A stretch of 64,000 nucleotides of DNA. Source: Andalucia godoyi (Eukaryota; Discoba; Jakobea; Jakobida; Andaluciidae). The position numbers were made by a program, and so were the translations under genes. The notes under the pieces were generated by a model. It saw nothing but the letters and a program-made list of their open reading frames with translations. It was not told the DNA's origin and made no database searches. The stretch spans positions 206,026 through 270,025 of the forward strand of contig VRVR01000011.1 in NCBI GenBank assembly GCA_009859145.1, given 5' to 3'. How positions within the stretch are numbered: the stretch's first letter is position 1; each line of letters opens with the position of its first letter. Below are positions 49,362 through 59,269 of this stretch, in pieces.

Positions 49362-50582
49362 ATGATGGAGCAGGAAAAAGAATTATCGGTGGCGGAGATT
49401 CCCAAGTTTAGTTCGCCTGCGTTGGAATTCGAGGTTCTTGGTCGATGTGGCCGCCGCGCTCGTGCAAGCCGAATGCAGCTTCCTCATTTCGAGTCGCAAA
49501 CGCCAATTTTCATGCCTGTGGGAACACAGGGAACGATCAAAGGCCTGCTGTCGCAGCAGGTGTCTGCTTGCGAGCCGTTCGTGATTCTGGGAAACACATA
49601 TCATTTAGGACAGAGGCCTGGCGCCGAAGCAATGGGTGCGCTTGGAGGGCTGCATGAACTGATGAACTGGGACCGGGCGTTGCTGACGGATTCTGGTGGA
49701 TTTCAAATGGTGTCGCTGCTTGAGCTGTCCAAGGTTTCTGAAGAAGGAGTGAACTTTACGTCTCCACACGATGGAACCCAAATGATGCTTACACCTGAAG
49801 AAAGCATGCGGATCCAAAACGCAATTGGGGCAGATATCATGATGGTTCTGGACGACGTGGTTCCTTCGACGACCGTGGGAGACCGGGTTGTTGAAGCCAT
49901 GCACAGAACAATTCGATGGGCAGACAGATGCAAACAGGCACACAAACGACCGACGGAACAAAACTTGTTTGCCATTGTTCAAGGCGGACTGAACAATGAT
50001 ATGCGAAAGGAGTGCGCGCGAGAGCTTGTCAAACTCGGATTTCCAGGATATGCAATTGGCGGACTCGCGGGCGGAGAATCAAAGGACGACTTTTGGAAGG
50101 CGGTGGCTGCTGGTACCGAGGAACTCCCAATCAACCAGCCTCGCTACTGCATGGGAGTCGGGTATCCGGTTGATTTGGTGGTGTGCGTGGCGCTGGGCGT
50201 CGACATGTTCGATTGTGTTTATCCAACACGCACAGCAAGATTTGGAACCGCTCTTACGTCGTTTGGCACGCTTAACCTCCGGCATGCCTCCCAGGCTGCA
50301 GAATTCATTCCAATTGATTCTGAATGTGACTGTTCTGTGTGCAAGCGATACACTCGTGCGTTCCTGCACACAATTGCAGGAAGAGACGACGTCGGATGCC
50401 AACTCGTCTCCATCCACAATATTGCATACTTGATGACCCTGATGAAGAACATGCGAACGGCACTGATCGAAGGGTCGTTCCAGACCTTCATCAACACCTT
50501 CTTTAAAAAGTACTATCCAAACAGAGACTACCCGCGATGGTGCGTGGATGCACTTACGTATGCTGGGTTTCTCTTGGAATGA
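49362..50582 (+). CDS. QTRT1: Queuine tRNA-ribosyltransferase catalytic subunit (TGT, QTRT1-like)
   Basis: 406 residues, matching the usual eukaryotic length. Motifs in order: HFESQTPIFMPVGTQGTIKG, GNTYHLGQRPGAE, LLTDSGGFQMVSL (containing an active-site Asp region), MVLDDVVPSTTVGDRV, then YCMGVGYPVDLVVCVALGVD and FDCVYPTRTARFGTAL with the catalytic Asp. The zinc site is CDCSVC (near residue 322) plus the His of SIHN 25 residues later. The enzyme swaps guanine 34 for queuine in tRNAs with GUN anticodons, as a heterodimer with QTRT2 in eukaryotes. No partner gene is in the window. The start at 49362 or the next ATG (49365) is equally possible. Confidence 0.95.
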   Translation: MMEQEKELSVAEIPKFSSPALEFEVLGRCGRRARASRMQLPHFESQTPIFMPVGTQGTIKGLLSQQVSACEPFVILGNTYHLGQRPGAEAMGALGGLHELMNWDRALLTDSGGFQMVSLLELSKVSEEGVNFTSPHDGTQMMLTPEESMRIQNAIGADIMMVLDDVVPSTTVGDRVVEAMHRTIRWADRCKQAHKRPTEQNLFAIVQGGLNNDMRKECARELVKLGFPGYAIGGLAGGESKDDFWKAVAAGTEELPINQPRYCMGVGYPVDLVVCVALGVDMFDCVYPTRTARFGTALTSFGTLNLRHASQAAEFIPIDSECDCSVCKRYTRAFLHTIAGRDDVGCQLVSIHNIAYLMTLMKNMRTALIEGSFQTFINTFFKKYYPNRDYPRWCVDALTYAGFLLE

Positions 50583-50631
50583 AAGAGGACAGCAGGCACG
50601 GTGTCTTTCCTGCATGGGGAGGGGGAAACGA

Positions 50632-52026
50632 TCAAGTTCGGAAATGGGGTATTCGGTAGTAATCTAAAAAGGAAATGGCAAGGTCTCGTCCCAGATTGAG
50701 GTAGGATTGTTGGGAAAACGGAAAGGGCTTCCCTCGAGCTCCAAGACTGCAGAAAAAAGACACCTCGAGTGTGTAGCAATGTGCATCGACTGATAAGAAG
50801 TCCCCAATTGCTCGACGACCGGTCCCTGCTTTGGAGGGGTCTTTGCAGAATCGAGATGTCGAGGCGGAGAAGTCGCGACTGTTCAGCGAAAACAGCCTTG
50901 GGAACATCATGTTCTTTTCTCTCTGGGATTCTGTGTCGGCGGTATTGACGTACATGAAGCAGTTCGTTCCTGTTGAGTGCGCATGGATATCGATGAAAAA
51001 CTGCAGATCCTGACGTGGATCTCGGTCGAGAGATACCAAGAGCTCTCGTACGTGGTGCAGCGTTGGGTGGCTCCATTCGTCCCCGGAGAGCCAAAATCGA
51101 TTCAAATCGTGGCCAAGTGAGCTGGATCTGTAGTTTCCGAGGAACACACCGTCTGGATTCAGCATTGGCGCAATCATCCACAAGAAGTTGTTTCGCAACA
51201 GCTCTGCCCGAGAGTCGTTCGACAGCAGAAAGTTGATCAATCCGTGACAAATGTACGACGAAGGCGTTTCACCAGGATGCACTCGCCCTGTAATGAATAT
51301 GATGCGGGGCTACACGTTAAAACCAAAAAGTAATGATTAAAAAAGCAAGAAGGTTTGTCAGCAACCAGCCAAGATGGGAGAATGTACGCATAAACGTGAA
51401 GAAGAAGGACATACTTTTCGATCAGGCAGCATGTTATCCGGATTTGAAATCGCCACCACATCCATGTTTCTTCCGAGAATCGTCTTGCACAGAACGGTGC
51501 GCGAAAAGAATGGAAGCTGCAACCGTTCAATCGAATACAAGAACTTCTGCAAGTACATGTACGTGTACGGGAATGAATAGGCAAACTGATACTCGTCGTT
51601 CTCATTGTCAAAAAGGAAGATGAAAGACAGGACGTATTGTTTCTTATTTCGCGGAGACCGATAATAGAATGCCTGTTTCTCGTGCATTCGAACCCAGTTA
51701 GGCCTGCTTGTACTCCGAACCACGGGCGCCATTCCGAGTCTATACAACGATCTCGTCTTTGAAAAATTCACGACGCTGAAGATCGCCCTTTGGCCAGCCC
51801 GAACGTTCGAAACCTTGAAATTAAACCACAGCCTGTGTTTGGGGTTGTTTGTGTCCGGGCGGATGTACAGCTCGTATTCAAAATCACTCGTTCGATTCAC
51901 ATTCCCAAGATTTCCTGATCAGGAGTCATTTGCAGTTGCACACAAAAGAAATTCGGCAATACACACGCAGCATACTATTAGCATCTTGAACATTATCTTC
52001 AAGAGAGGAAGGAAAAGAAGGGAAGT

Positions 52027-52063
<37 letters not shown>

Positions 52064-52197
52064 CATCTGATAAGGAATACACGCAAGGAGGGCAAAAATA
52101 TCATACCTGATTCATAGTTGGAGTCAAAAATGATCTCACCTTTCTTTGGCTTTGGAGGCTGACGCACCGCTTTCCGGGCACTCGACGAAGAGCTCAT
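50632..52197 (-). CDS. Cytosolic carboxypeptidase (CCP/AGBL, M14 family), three exons
   Basis: Exons read on the minus strand: 52197-52107, 51914-51415, 51309-50632, giving 422 residues; phases match (1 then 0) and introns are GTATGA...CAG and GTATGT...TAG. The N-terminal beta domain typical of CCPs spans the first junction: FDSNYESG then EYELYIRPDTNN, HRLWFNFKV, KTRSLYRLGMAPV. The catalytic domain has GRVHPGETPSSY (zinc His and Glu), MLNPDGV, DLNRFW, DIHAHSTGTNCFMY (third zinc ligand) and YTLEVSFF with the catalytic Glu. CCPs remove glutamates from tubulin side chains or tails. Intron 1 contains a CT (sense) microsatellite. Additional upstream exons are possible. Confidence 0.87.
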
Positions 52198-52770
52198 AAT
52201 CAGACCAAGAAAGGGGGGATAGCAAACTTCCGAATACAAAGTAGGAGAACAATGAAGAACAATGCAGATCCGAAAGGGAAAAGGAACACTGCGATTTGGA
52301 GCTGGTCTGCAAGCAACAAAAAAGGAGTATTTCCTCTTTCCAGGCAGATGAATGTCCTTACAGTCGAATCGTAGTGGCTTCGTGCGGACTTGTGTCTCGA
52401 CCTCTTAGGCCCTTTGGCACTCGGCACTTTCTGCACTCCGCGCTCTGCAGTCAGCCGTTGCAACTCGCAGTATTCCAGTTCATCAACAAACGCCCCCGCC
52501 CCGGCATGGACTGGTTTGATTTTTGTGGCTTGGCTGTGCACCAGTGCTCATGCCTGCTTTTCTCGATTCACTGAACAACAATACTGTACGGCGAATCTGA
52601 GAAATCGACTCATCAAATCCAAAGGTGGACCAAAATCAGATTCCGCATTCAGCTCGCATTGGTCGACGGTCAGTTGGTCGCCCATCGATGAAGAAAAGAA
52701 GAAAGAGGCGAGTCGTTGGAGTATGCTTTTCTTTTTTACTTGTGAACCTGCGGCAATATCTAGTGATGAA
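52198..52770 (-). other. Possible unresolved 5' exons or a small gene upstream of the carboxypeptidase
   Basis: 573 bases. The minus strand contains two protein-like open segments: about 52682-52590 (beginning MGDQLTVDQCELNAESD) and about 52540-52362 (containing VHAGAGAFVDELEYCELQRL and ending HYDST just before a GTAAGG donor-like site). They could be 5' exons giving the carboxypeptidase an N-terminal extension, or a separate small gene. I could not find a phase-consistent join to carboxypeptidase exon 1, so no model is offered. Confidence 0.3.
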
Positions 52771-53799
52771 TTAAACCTTGTAGCCTCGAGAAGCACGCTT
52801 ACCACGAGCCTGCTCGAACTTACGTCCAGAAGATTCGATATAAGGCCTAGTACAGATAAAGAAAGAAAAGAGTGTTAGAAAAATACTGGACCTTGAAAAA
52901 GACGAGGAAAAGCTCCTTTGCAGAATCAAAGCATAGTCTCTTGTCTTCGTCCCAACATCAAGGGCGATTCCCTCTCCTTTTGGAAACCATTCTAAAGAGG
53001 CGCTGTGTGTCGTTGTGTTGTGGGTGCAAGGGTCAGATAGGGGCGAAATATCTGTCGACATGGTTTGTTCGGATGAACTATGCTTGTTACAATTCAATCA
53101 TCACGCCAATGCACCGCCAGAAGAACAGGAGTGTTCAACAAAAAGAAAACAATTCGACGGAAAACAACAACAATAATAATAACAACAGAAGCAGCGCCGA
53201 ATAGCCAAAGAAGAGAAGGACCACATCCAAGATATGGAAACGAACACGAATGGACACTTGCTATTGCAATGAAAAAAAAACCGTGAAAAGATAAAAAGAA
53301 TATGTGAAACATACTTTGCAGACGAGTTCGGGACACCGGCAGCACCGAAATGCTTGACGGCCTCACGAGCATCGCGGGGTCCACGGAGGAGAACGCAGTT
53401 CGATCCGGTCGGATGAGACAGGGCGAGCTGGTCGAAAGTGATAACCTCTCCACCGGCCTTGACGATACGGGCACGGGCAGACTCGGTAACACGGAGGGCA
53501 CAGACGGTCATCTTGGGGACTTCGAGCAGACGGATATCATCAGTCACGGTTCCAACGAGGACGGCAACCTTGTCTTGCTTGCCTTCCATGAGCTCCGACA
53601 ACCGGCGGAGGCCGATGGCAGGGCGGTTCACGCGGGACATGAAAAGGCGCTTGAGAACGACCTTGTTGAAGCCAGCATCAGTACGGCGAGCAAGGAATCG
53701 GTAAAGCTTCACCAACAGCTTGATGTAGACGTTCTCAGTCTTGGGGGCCTCGCGGTTTGCCGAGGTGTTGCGTCCACCAGCCTTCAAATCAATACCCAT
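52771..53799 (-). CDS. RPL18: Cytosolic 60S ribosomal protein eL18, two exons
   Basis: Exon 1 53799-53315 and exon 2 52846-52771 give 186 residues (animal eL18 has 188). The start [11 protein letters not shown], then [77 protein letters not shown] and the C-terminal [18 protein letters not shown] are classic eL18. The intron (52847-53314, 468 nt) has a GTATGT donor, a CTAAC branch-like sequence about 28 nt before the acceptor and CTAG at the acceptor. It is much longer than the other introns here and contains a candidate snoRNA. Telo-box-like motifs lie about 140-170 nt upstream. Confidence 0.96.
53026..53115 (-). ncRNA. Candidate intronic box C/D snoRNA within eL18
   Basis: Read on the minus strand: C box GTGATGA (53104-53098), D box CTGA (53036-53033), about 72 nt apart. 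Flanking bases form an external stem, GGTGCA upstream with TGCACC downstream. The 12 nt before the D box, TTTCGCCCCTAT, are complementary to ATAGGGGCGAAA, and the internal GCATAGTTCA, followed by a D'-like CCGA, is complementary to TGAACTATGC; I recall both as conserved LSU rRNA sequences. By the D+5 rule the internal guide would point to the second A of GAACT, as with yeast U18/snR18 (A649). Hosting inside a ribosomal-protein intron, as is common for such snoRNAs, supports the call. rRNA sequences are from memory. Confidence 0.75.
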
Positions 53800-54163
53800 G
53801 TCGATAAATGTGAGGGAAAATACAGAGGTCCACAGAGAAAAAGACAGAACAAACAAAAAAAACCACCACCCATAAAGAGAAGAAGAAAAATCGGCAGAGT
53901 TTTCGGGAGATAGGGAAAAACAATGGGGGAGCCATTGCATCTAGGGTTGCGGATAACCCTAGCCACTGTGAAATGCAGAGAAGAAAGAAACCCCCCGACG
54001 CCGACCCTGCCTTTTTCTCCGATCCATTTTGCGGGTCAAACTTTTTCATTACTCTAACAACCAAATTCCAGTCCTGAATTCTACAGCAGTTTCCGTTCTT
54101 CTTGAACAGCTGCTCAAACCCCCCCCTCCCCTCCTCCTCCCCAAAAAAATAGAATAGGAACAA

Positions 54164-54225
<62 letters not shown>

Positions 54226-54396
54226 GAAGAGATAGAAAGAAAGTGCTACATATATTCCTGCGTCTTTGGACCAGCCTCAGTCGCCGCAATCTCATTCCAT
54301 TCCGCTTTGCTTGTCCGCACAGACAGCCACCGTCGTCAGAAAGGAAGCGGGAAAACAATCGAGAAGATCGCAGTAGATGGCTTTCAATGGTGTGAA
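53800..54396. other. Divergent promoter region between eL18 and the IQ-type gene
   Basis: 597 bases. The telo-box-like pair lies at 53941-53966. A (GA)n microsatellite (about 54161-54222) sits on the IQ-gene side. The frame of the IQ-type gene is open back to 54307 without an ATG. No other gene is supported. Confidence 0.6.
53941..53966. promoter_or_regulatory. Telo-box-like inverted pair upstream of eL18
   Basis: CTAGGGTT at 53941-53948 and AACCCTAGCCAC at 53955-53966, 142-167 nt upstream of the eL18 ATG. The same inverted AACCCTA pair with a trailing CCAC occurs upstream of eS12. This suggests a shared ribosomal-protein promoter element; the role is inferred. Confidence 0.55.
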
Positions 54397-56373
54397 ATGA
54401 GCGAAATGTTTCCGATTCTCGCACAGAGGAGATTTTCCATATCTCCATTACAACAGCAATCACTGGACCAACAACCACCATCCCCGATGTCTGCATCCAA
54501 CTGTCGTGCATCCCCAGCTCAGAAGACTCTGGCGCCGCTGCTTAAACCACTTGCATCTAATGTGTCATTTTCTGGGATCGCAAAGGAAGAAAAAAGTGGT
54601 GGTCTTGTTCGGATTGCTTCCATGATGGAAAAGCCACTGTTGCACGGACGACTGACAGCAAGCGCAAGCAACTACTTGAACAGAAGATCTGCGATTTCAG
54701 GCCTGGCGGTAGACATTAACAGAGCGCACTCTAATTCCAGTGCCCATGCTCGTGATTATGCGTGTGGTTCTCCGACAGAAAAAAATGGTCCGTCTGTAGA
54801 GGTCAGCATTGCTGAATATGTTGCAGAATGGCATCGAGAATCCATCGAGGCTGAAACAACGCATGCCAATGCCGCCTGGAAAAAGATCGAAAATCAGGTG
54901 AAGGAGCATCAAAAGTCTGCATTCACTTCGTCGCCGCAGGAAAGAAAGTTGCCGATGATCAACAGTGAACAGACGAAGCTCTTGCTTTCGGCAAAACCGG
55001 AGAAAGAAAAGCCAAAGAAAAAGGAGCCACCAGAAGCCTTGACTTCTTCGTCGTCGGAACTGAGCGAGATTGCAAATCAGACACGGTCGCACTCCTTGCG
55101 CTTCATCCAACAACAAGTCGCTTGCAGACTGAACAGGATCAGGAGCGACGATAAGGAAAAGGAAGAGCTCGAGAAAAGAGTCGCGGACATCATGAGGGAA
55201 GCGCAAGATCAGCACGTGGCGCGATTCAACAAGGACAACAAGATGATCGTCGAGCTGAATAAGAAGGCGGTGAATGGGCTGACGCACGACGAGAAGGTTC
55301 GCAAGATCCAAGAAGCGGCTAGAAATCAGTCGGAACGCTCAGAAAATGCAAAATATCAAAAGGCAAAGCTGGCAGGAGAAGAGGAAATGCGGCGGGTTCT
55401 GCTGAACACGAAAATGAAGGAAAAGGACGTTTCGTTGGTGTTCTTGCGACGAAAGCTGGCCGCAGAAGACCAGCACAGAACGATGTTGTGGGGGAAATTC
55501 CTGGCTTTTCTGCGAAGTGCTGAATGTATCGCTTCGAGAGCAAAGGAGATCCAGCAGCAGCGAGATGCTTTGAACAGAATTTTGACTCCGGTGGTGAACA
55601 TTCAACGATGGTGGCGAAAGACCCAGACGAGAGTGGTCATGATTCGCTACAGAGATGCATTCTTCTACTTTCGTCGAGTGTGCTGGGTGCTGAAGTTCAA
55701 GCAGCACATCAGAAAAAAGCGGATGGCTGCAAAGCAAGTAAGAAACTTTCTGGGATGCTACCGAGACTCGGCGAAAATTAGACTTGTTGTGGTGGGATTC
55801 CTGAAGTCTGTTCGTAAGTGCCAGCAAATCTGCAGAGCGTTCCTTTCGCGTATGCGACACAGAATTGCGATACTGCATCGGCAGTTTCGCACTTATGAGG
55901 AGCGAATGATCTTCGAAGAAGACGCAGAACGACTACAAGAGATGGATCTGATTCGACGCAAGATGGACCACGCTAAACGTCTCAAAGGCAGAACTGCGGA
56001 GGCAGCGGATTATGAACGAAAATACCTGGTCCTGCGCTGCCGAGAGCCGATTCGCATCAACAAGGAAAGAAAAGACAAAATCATCATGGAGCGCGTCCGT
56101 CTTGCGAGAAAACAGCTCATGAAAGACGATGCAGTCTGGAAAGCAGAGTGCAAGGAGCTCCATGCGCAGTACAACAAGAAGGCGACAGAGCAGTATGCTC
56201 GCATGGCCATTGGCCTTCCGTACACCCTGCCGCCTCCTCCAAAGCTCCCACCGGTGCCGTTTCAGCACATCATGTTCAAGCCAGAAGACATCAAAAACAT
56301 CATCCTGCAACAGAGAGCGCAAACACAAACGGAAATGATGCGTGACGCCGCCCATTTTTCCATTTTTTCATGA
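54397..56373 (+). CDS. IQ-motif/helical protein, possibly cytoskeletal or ciliary
   Basis: 658 residues from the ATG at 54397 (MSEMFPILAQRRFSIS). The first 150 residues are polar. Residues about 165-430 are charged helices and coiled coil (EYVAEWHRESIEAETTHANA; DKEKEELEKRVADIMREAQ). About residues 400-500 hold repeated IQ-like basic helices such as NIQRWWRKTQTRVVMIRY, RRVCWVLKFKQHIRKKR and CQQICRAFLSRMRHR, which normally bind calmodulin or myosin light chains. The C-terminus is helical with a PPPPKLPPVPF proline segment. No motor domain is present. Similar architecture is common in ciliary and centrosomal proteins, but I recognise no named family. Confidence 0.78.
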   Translation: MSEMFPILAQRRFSISPLQQQSLDQQPPSPMSASNCRASPAQKTLAPLLKPLASNVSFSGIAKEEKSGGLVRIASMMEKPLLHGRLTASASNYLNRRSAISGLAVDINRAHSNSSAHARDYACGSPTEKNGPSVEVSIAEYVAEWHRESIEAETTHANAAWKKIENQVKEHQKSAFTSSPQERKLPMINSEQTKLLLSAKPEKEKPKKKEPPEALTSSSSELSEIANQTRSHSLRFIQQQVACRLNRIRSDDKEKEELEKRVADIMREAQDQHVARFNKDNKMIVELNKKAVNGLTHDEKVRKIQEAARNQSERSENAKYQKAKLAGEEEMRRVLLNTKMKEKDVSLVFLRRKLAAEDQHRTMLWGKFLAFLRSAECIASRAKEIQQQRDALNRILTPVVNIQRWWRKTQTRVVMIRYRDAFFYFRRVCWVLKFKQHIRKKRMAAKQVRNFLGCYRDSAKIRLVVVGFLKSVRKCQQICRAFLSRMRHRIAILHRQFRTYEERMIFEEDAERLQEMDLIRRKMDHAKRLKGRTAEAADYERKYLVLRCREPIRINKERKDKIIMERVRLARKQLMKDDAVWKAECKELHAQYNKKATEQYARMAIGLPYTLPPPPKLPPVPFQHIMFKPEDIKNIILQQRAQTQTEMMRDAAHFSIFS

Positions 56374-56612
56374 ATTGCCGTAGTAGTTGAATGGTATATT
56401 CGAATGACGAGGGCAAGAAAGAACATTTGTTTTCCTGGTGATATTATCTAATGTAAAGCATTATTTTGAAAACGGAGATGTCCTGGAAAAATCAAATGCA
56501 TCGTCATTTTTCTCCGCGCATACATCTATGATACTACAGAAAATCACACGCACACACACACACTCACACACACACTCACACACACACACACACTCTCTCT
56601 CTCTCTCTTTTC
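56374..56612. repeat. (CA)n/(CT)n microsatellite between convergent genes
   Basis: The 239 bases between two convergent stops include a (CA)n-type run with CACTCACA interruptions at about 56548-56594, then (CT)n to about 56608, only a few bases before the stop of the minus-strand gene. Nothing else is seen. Confidence 0.8.
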
Positions 56613-58775
56613 TTAACGTCGGACAGGCTCCGGACGACGAGCAACTGGACTTAATTGTCGAGACGCTTTGGCAGACGGAACGACAGGAGACGGCACTGCG
56701 CCCTTCCAGCCCGGTGGAGGATGCTTGGGAGATGTGGACTCGCTGACACTCTGCATTGACCGCCTCTTGACGCGCTCCAACAAAGATTGCGCGCGATCGA
56801 CAGGCGACGGAGGGCATTCTCCATTTTCATCCTGTGCACGCCAGTTTTTCTTGTGCGATTGCGTCGGTTCCCAGTATCCGGAAATGTATGACTTTTCCTT
56901 GAGAGCCACAGCATTGTGTGCACGCGCTGCAAACGAATCTGGACCAAAAACCCCATTAAGCCCAGGCTTTCGAAGCAACTGAGCCTTTTGCGTCAGCACA
57001 GGACCCTCTTCAAAGACGTGCAACAGCACATTGTCTGTCTTGTCGTGGCTGCAGGCACTTTCGGCGATTTCAATGTGAACTTCGCCTCGAGAGTCCACAT
57101 ATCGTCTAGGGGCACGATGACGAGGAAGTCTGGACAAGCGATCCGACAACTCATATTGATGTGCTGCTCTCTCTGGATCCACAACAAACTGTTTCGGTGA
57201 GTCTGCCTTGAGGGACAACGGAGATCCATCTTCAGACGTTGCACGAAGAGAATTCTCAAATGAATAGGTTCTCGTTCGGACTTTGAGTTCCTGGACTTTC
57301 TCAAGCGTCTTCTTTTCAAGTTCCTTGAGATTACTGGAGCTCCGCTCGCGCGATCGTTGGATGTCTTCCTTGGTCCGCGCAGAAGCGAACGAGGAATCAG
57401 TCAGCATGGAATTTCTGCGCTGCAGGTTGCTTGCGGTGACAGACGCGCCTTCAGATGACCGGAGAGACATGATCCACTCGGACTGGCTGTTTGGAGTCTT
57501 GGTTTTCGCAAGATGGGCCTTGTGTGGAGACGTGTCGTCTCTTCTCCCTTGGAATTCCACGCTGGACACTGAAGGTTCACGCTGCAGACCCGGATTCATC
57601 AGAAAACTCAGTCTGCGTTCACGAAACTGCTCAATATCATCCCTGATCCTCTCCTCCATCGACAGCTGCATCCGCGAAGGAGAGCTGGATCTCGAGGTGG
57701 TCGACCTTGGAGTGGAGAGCGATCTGCCTGAAATAACCGTACCTGCATTGGTGTTCTGCTGCTTGAGTGCAGTAACTACATTTAATGTTGACGCAAGCCT
57801 GTCCCACACAGATCTCGATCGTCCACGACTTGGCGATCGTGGGCTCCGAGGACTATTATCGTCCGTTGATGGCGGAGAGTTTGAACCAGACGGAGTATTT
57901 GAAGACGGGGCAGCAGTAGCATTCGATTGTGGAGCTGGAATGGCAGTATCGTTCAAGTTCAGCTTGAGCTTTTCTTTGAGTCCAGCCGCCGAAGTCGAAT
58001 GTTTTGGCAAAGGAGCAACAGTCAATGCTGGAGAAGCATGCGCAGTTCCTGCGGAACTCTCGGACGCCTTTCCTGAGACCCGCTTTGACTTGTAAGCCCG
58101 TGCCTCAATTCGACTTCCGTCTTCCTCTTCACCGGAACTCTCACTCTCTGTGAACTGTTCTGTCGGGAGCGGCTCATTCAAGCGTCGAATTCGCTCCGCA
58201 AGCGCCTCTTCTTCGGCTTCCTTTCTCTTTGCAGCTCTGCGGTCCTTTCGGTTCATCTTGGGAACTGGCTCCTCAAAAACAGTGCGAGAATCTAAGCTGG
58301 ACTCCTTGAGCAACACAGCATCGACCAACGGCGACGCAGACAAGGTTTGCAACTTGGCGACAGTCGACACAGAGCCTTTGATCGACGCCAGAGTTTCTTT
58401 CAATTCCTCAATTTCCAGCTTCATCTTTTGCTGCCGCAATCGGCGCTCTTCAATATCCTTCCAATAGGACTTTTGAACCACATCCTCAATCTGTGCCGGG
58501 AGAGAACTCTTCATCTTCGACTCTGCAGCAGCCGACAAGTCGACTTTGGATTTTGGATTTGTCTCGGCCTCGGCTTCGGTTTCGGTTTCGACGGATTCGT
58601 CTATTCCGCGAGCCACCGACAGGCTGTGGAACTTTGGAGAACTCCGAATTGCCAGAATTATCAAGACCGACGACAGAATGATCACAGACAGCATCTGAAA
58701 AAGCGAAAACTCGCCTTCGACAGAGAACCAAAACGAGGAGAAGAACGGCTCGGAACAGCCATTTGGTCCACACAT
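56613..58775 (-). CDS. Membrane-anchored Ser-rich orphan, 720 residues
   Basis: Begins MCGPNGCSEPFFSSFWFSVE and has one clear transmembrane span at about residues 28-45 (MLSVIILSSVLIILAI). After it come a Glu/Ala-Thr repeat (ETETEAEAET), a coiled coil about 110-160 (LRQQKMKLEIEELKETLASI), a basic KMNRKDRRAAKRKEAEEE helix, and a long Ser/Pro/Arg-rich region with many SPSR/SPR dipeptides resembling an RS-like or phospho-regulated linker. The C-terminal 150 residues are less disordered (RLPRHRAPRRYVDSRGEVHI, DSFAARAHNAVALKEKSYI). The anchor with a large cytosolic tail suggests an ER, nuclear-envelope or tethering protein. No homologue is recognised. It converges with the IQ-type gene. Confidence 0.75.
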   Translation of the reverse strand: MCGPNGCSEPFFSSFWFSVEGEFSLFQMLSVIILSSVLIILAIRSSPKFHSLSVARGIDESVETETEAEAETNPKSKVDLSAAAESKMKSSLPAQIEDVVQKSYWKDIEERRLRQQKMKLEIEELKETLASIKGSVSTVAKLQTLSASPLVDAVLLKESSLDSRTVFEEPVPKMNRKDRRAAKRKEAEEEALAERIRRLNEPLPTEQFTESESSGEEEDGSRIEARAYKSKRVSGKASESSAGTAHASPALTVAPLPKHSTSAAGLKEKLKLNLNDTAIPAPQSNATAAPSSNTPSGSNSPPSTDDNSPRSPRSPSRGRSRSVWDRLASTLNVVTALKQQNTNAGTVISGRSLSTPRSTTSRSSSPSRMQLSMEERIRDDIEQFRERRLSFLMNPGLQREPSVSSVEFQGRRDDTSPHKAHLAKTKTPNSQSEWIMSLRSSEGASVTASNLQRRNSMLTDSSFASARTKEDIQRSRERSSSNLKELEKKTLEKVQELKVRTRTYSFENSLRATSEDGSPLSLKADSPKQFVVDPERAAHQYELSDRLSRLPRHRAPRRYVDSRGEVHIEIAESACSHDKTDNVLLHVFEEGPVLTQKAQLLRKPGLNGVFGPDSFAARAHNAVALKEKSYISGYWEPTQSHKKNWRAQDENGECPPSPVDRAQSLLERVKRRSMQSVSESTSPKHPPPGWKGAVPSPVVPSAKASRQLSPVARRPEPVRR

Positions 58776-59269
58776 TTCAATAATGTTTCTATTTTTTTTA
58801 AAAACAACAGTACGCCCAAGATCTGATAAGGAAGAATGCAGAAAAGACTAAGGATCGGTTATGGGAACATAAATCGAAGAGAAAAAGAAAAACAGAAAGA
58901 AAAAAGATATCAGTGGAGCTGGGAAAGTCATCAAATTATTCAAAAAAAAAAAGGAAAACGCTTTCACCTACAGGAAACCGTTGAATAATAACACGTTGTT
59001 GTCATGCATACGGAAGTATAAATTTCGTGCTTACGCACGCTCGGCCAGAATTCAGCCTGTGACACAGGCTCCGCATTTTCGACACTCTTTAACGCAGCAT
59101 CCGTAGCCATCTATTCTATCATTCGTTGGTTTCACTTTTTTTGGTTTCACATTTTAATTCAAATATGGGCGTGAGTGCGCTGGGATGACGCCATTCGCCT
59201 ACGCCTACGCCGCTCGATACAGGGCCTCCTAGGTCCCGCAGACCTCCTAAGAGACCACGGGTCACTACG
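58776..59269. other. Intergenic region before the IS607-type relics
   Basis: 494 bases upstream of the membrane-anchored orphan (minus strand). It includes A-rich stretches (about 58870-58955). From about 59160 the composition changes (GCCTACGCC, CTCCTAAGAG) and may already belong to the left part of relic F2. No gene is supported. Confidence 0.5.

Noticed and set aside
57283-58095. 270-codon plus-strand ORF opposite the membrane-anchored orphan
   Set aside because: It is a shadow of the Ser/Arg-rich minus-strand coding region; the minus frame is far longer and includes a membrane anchor.
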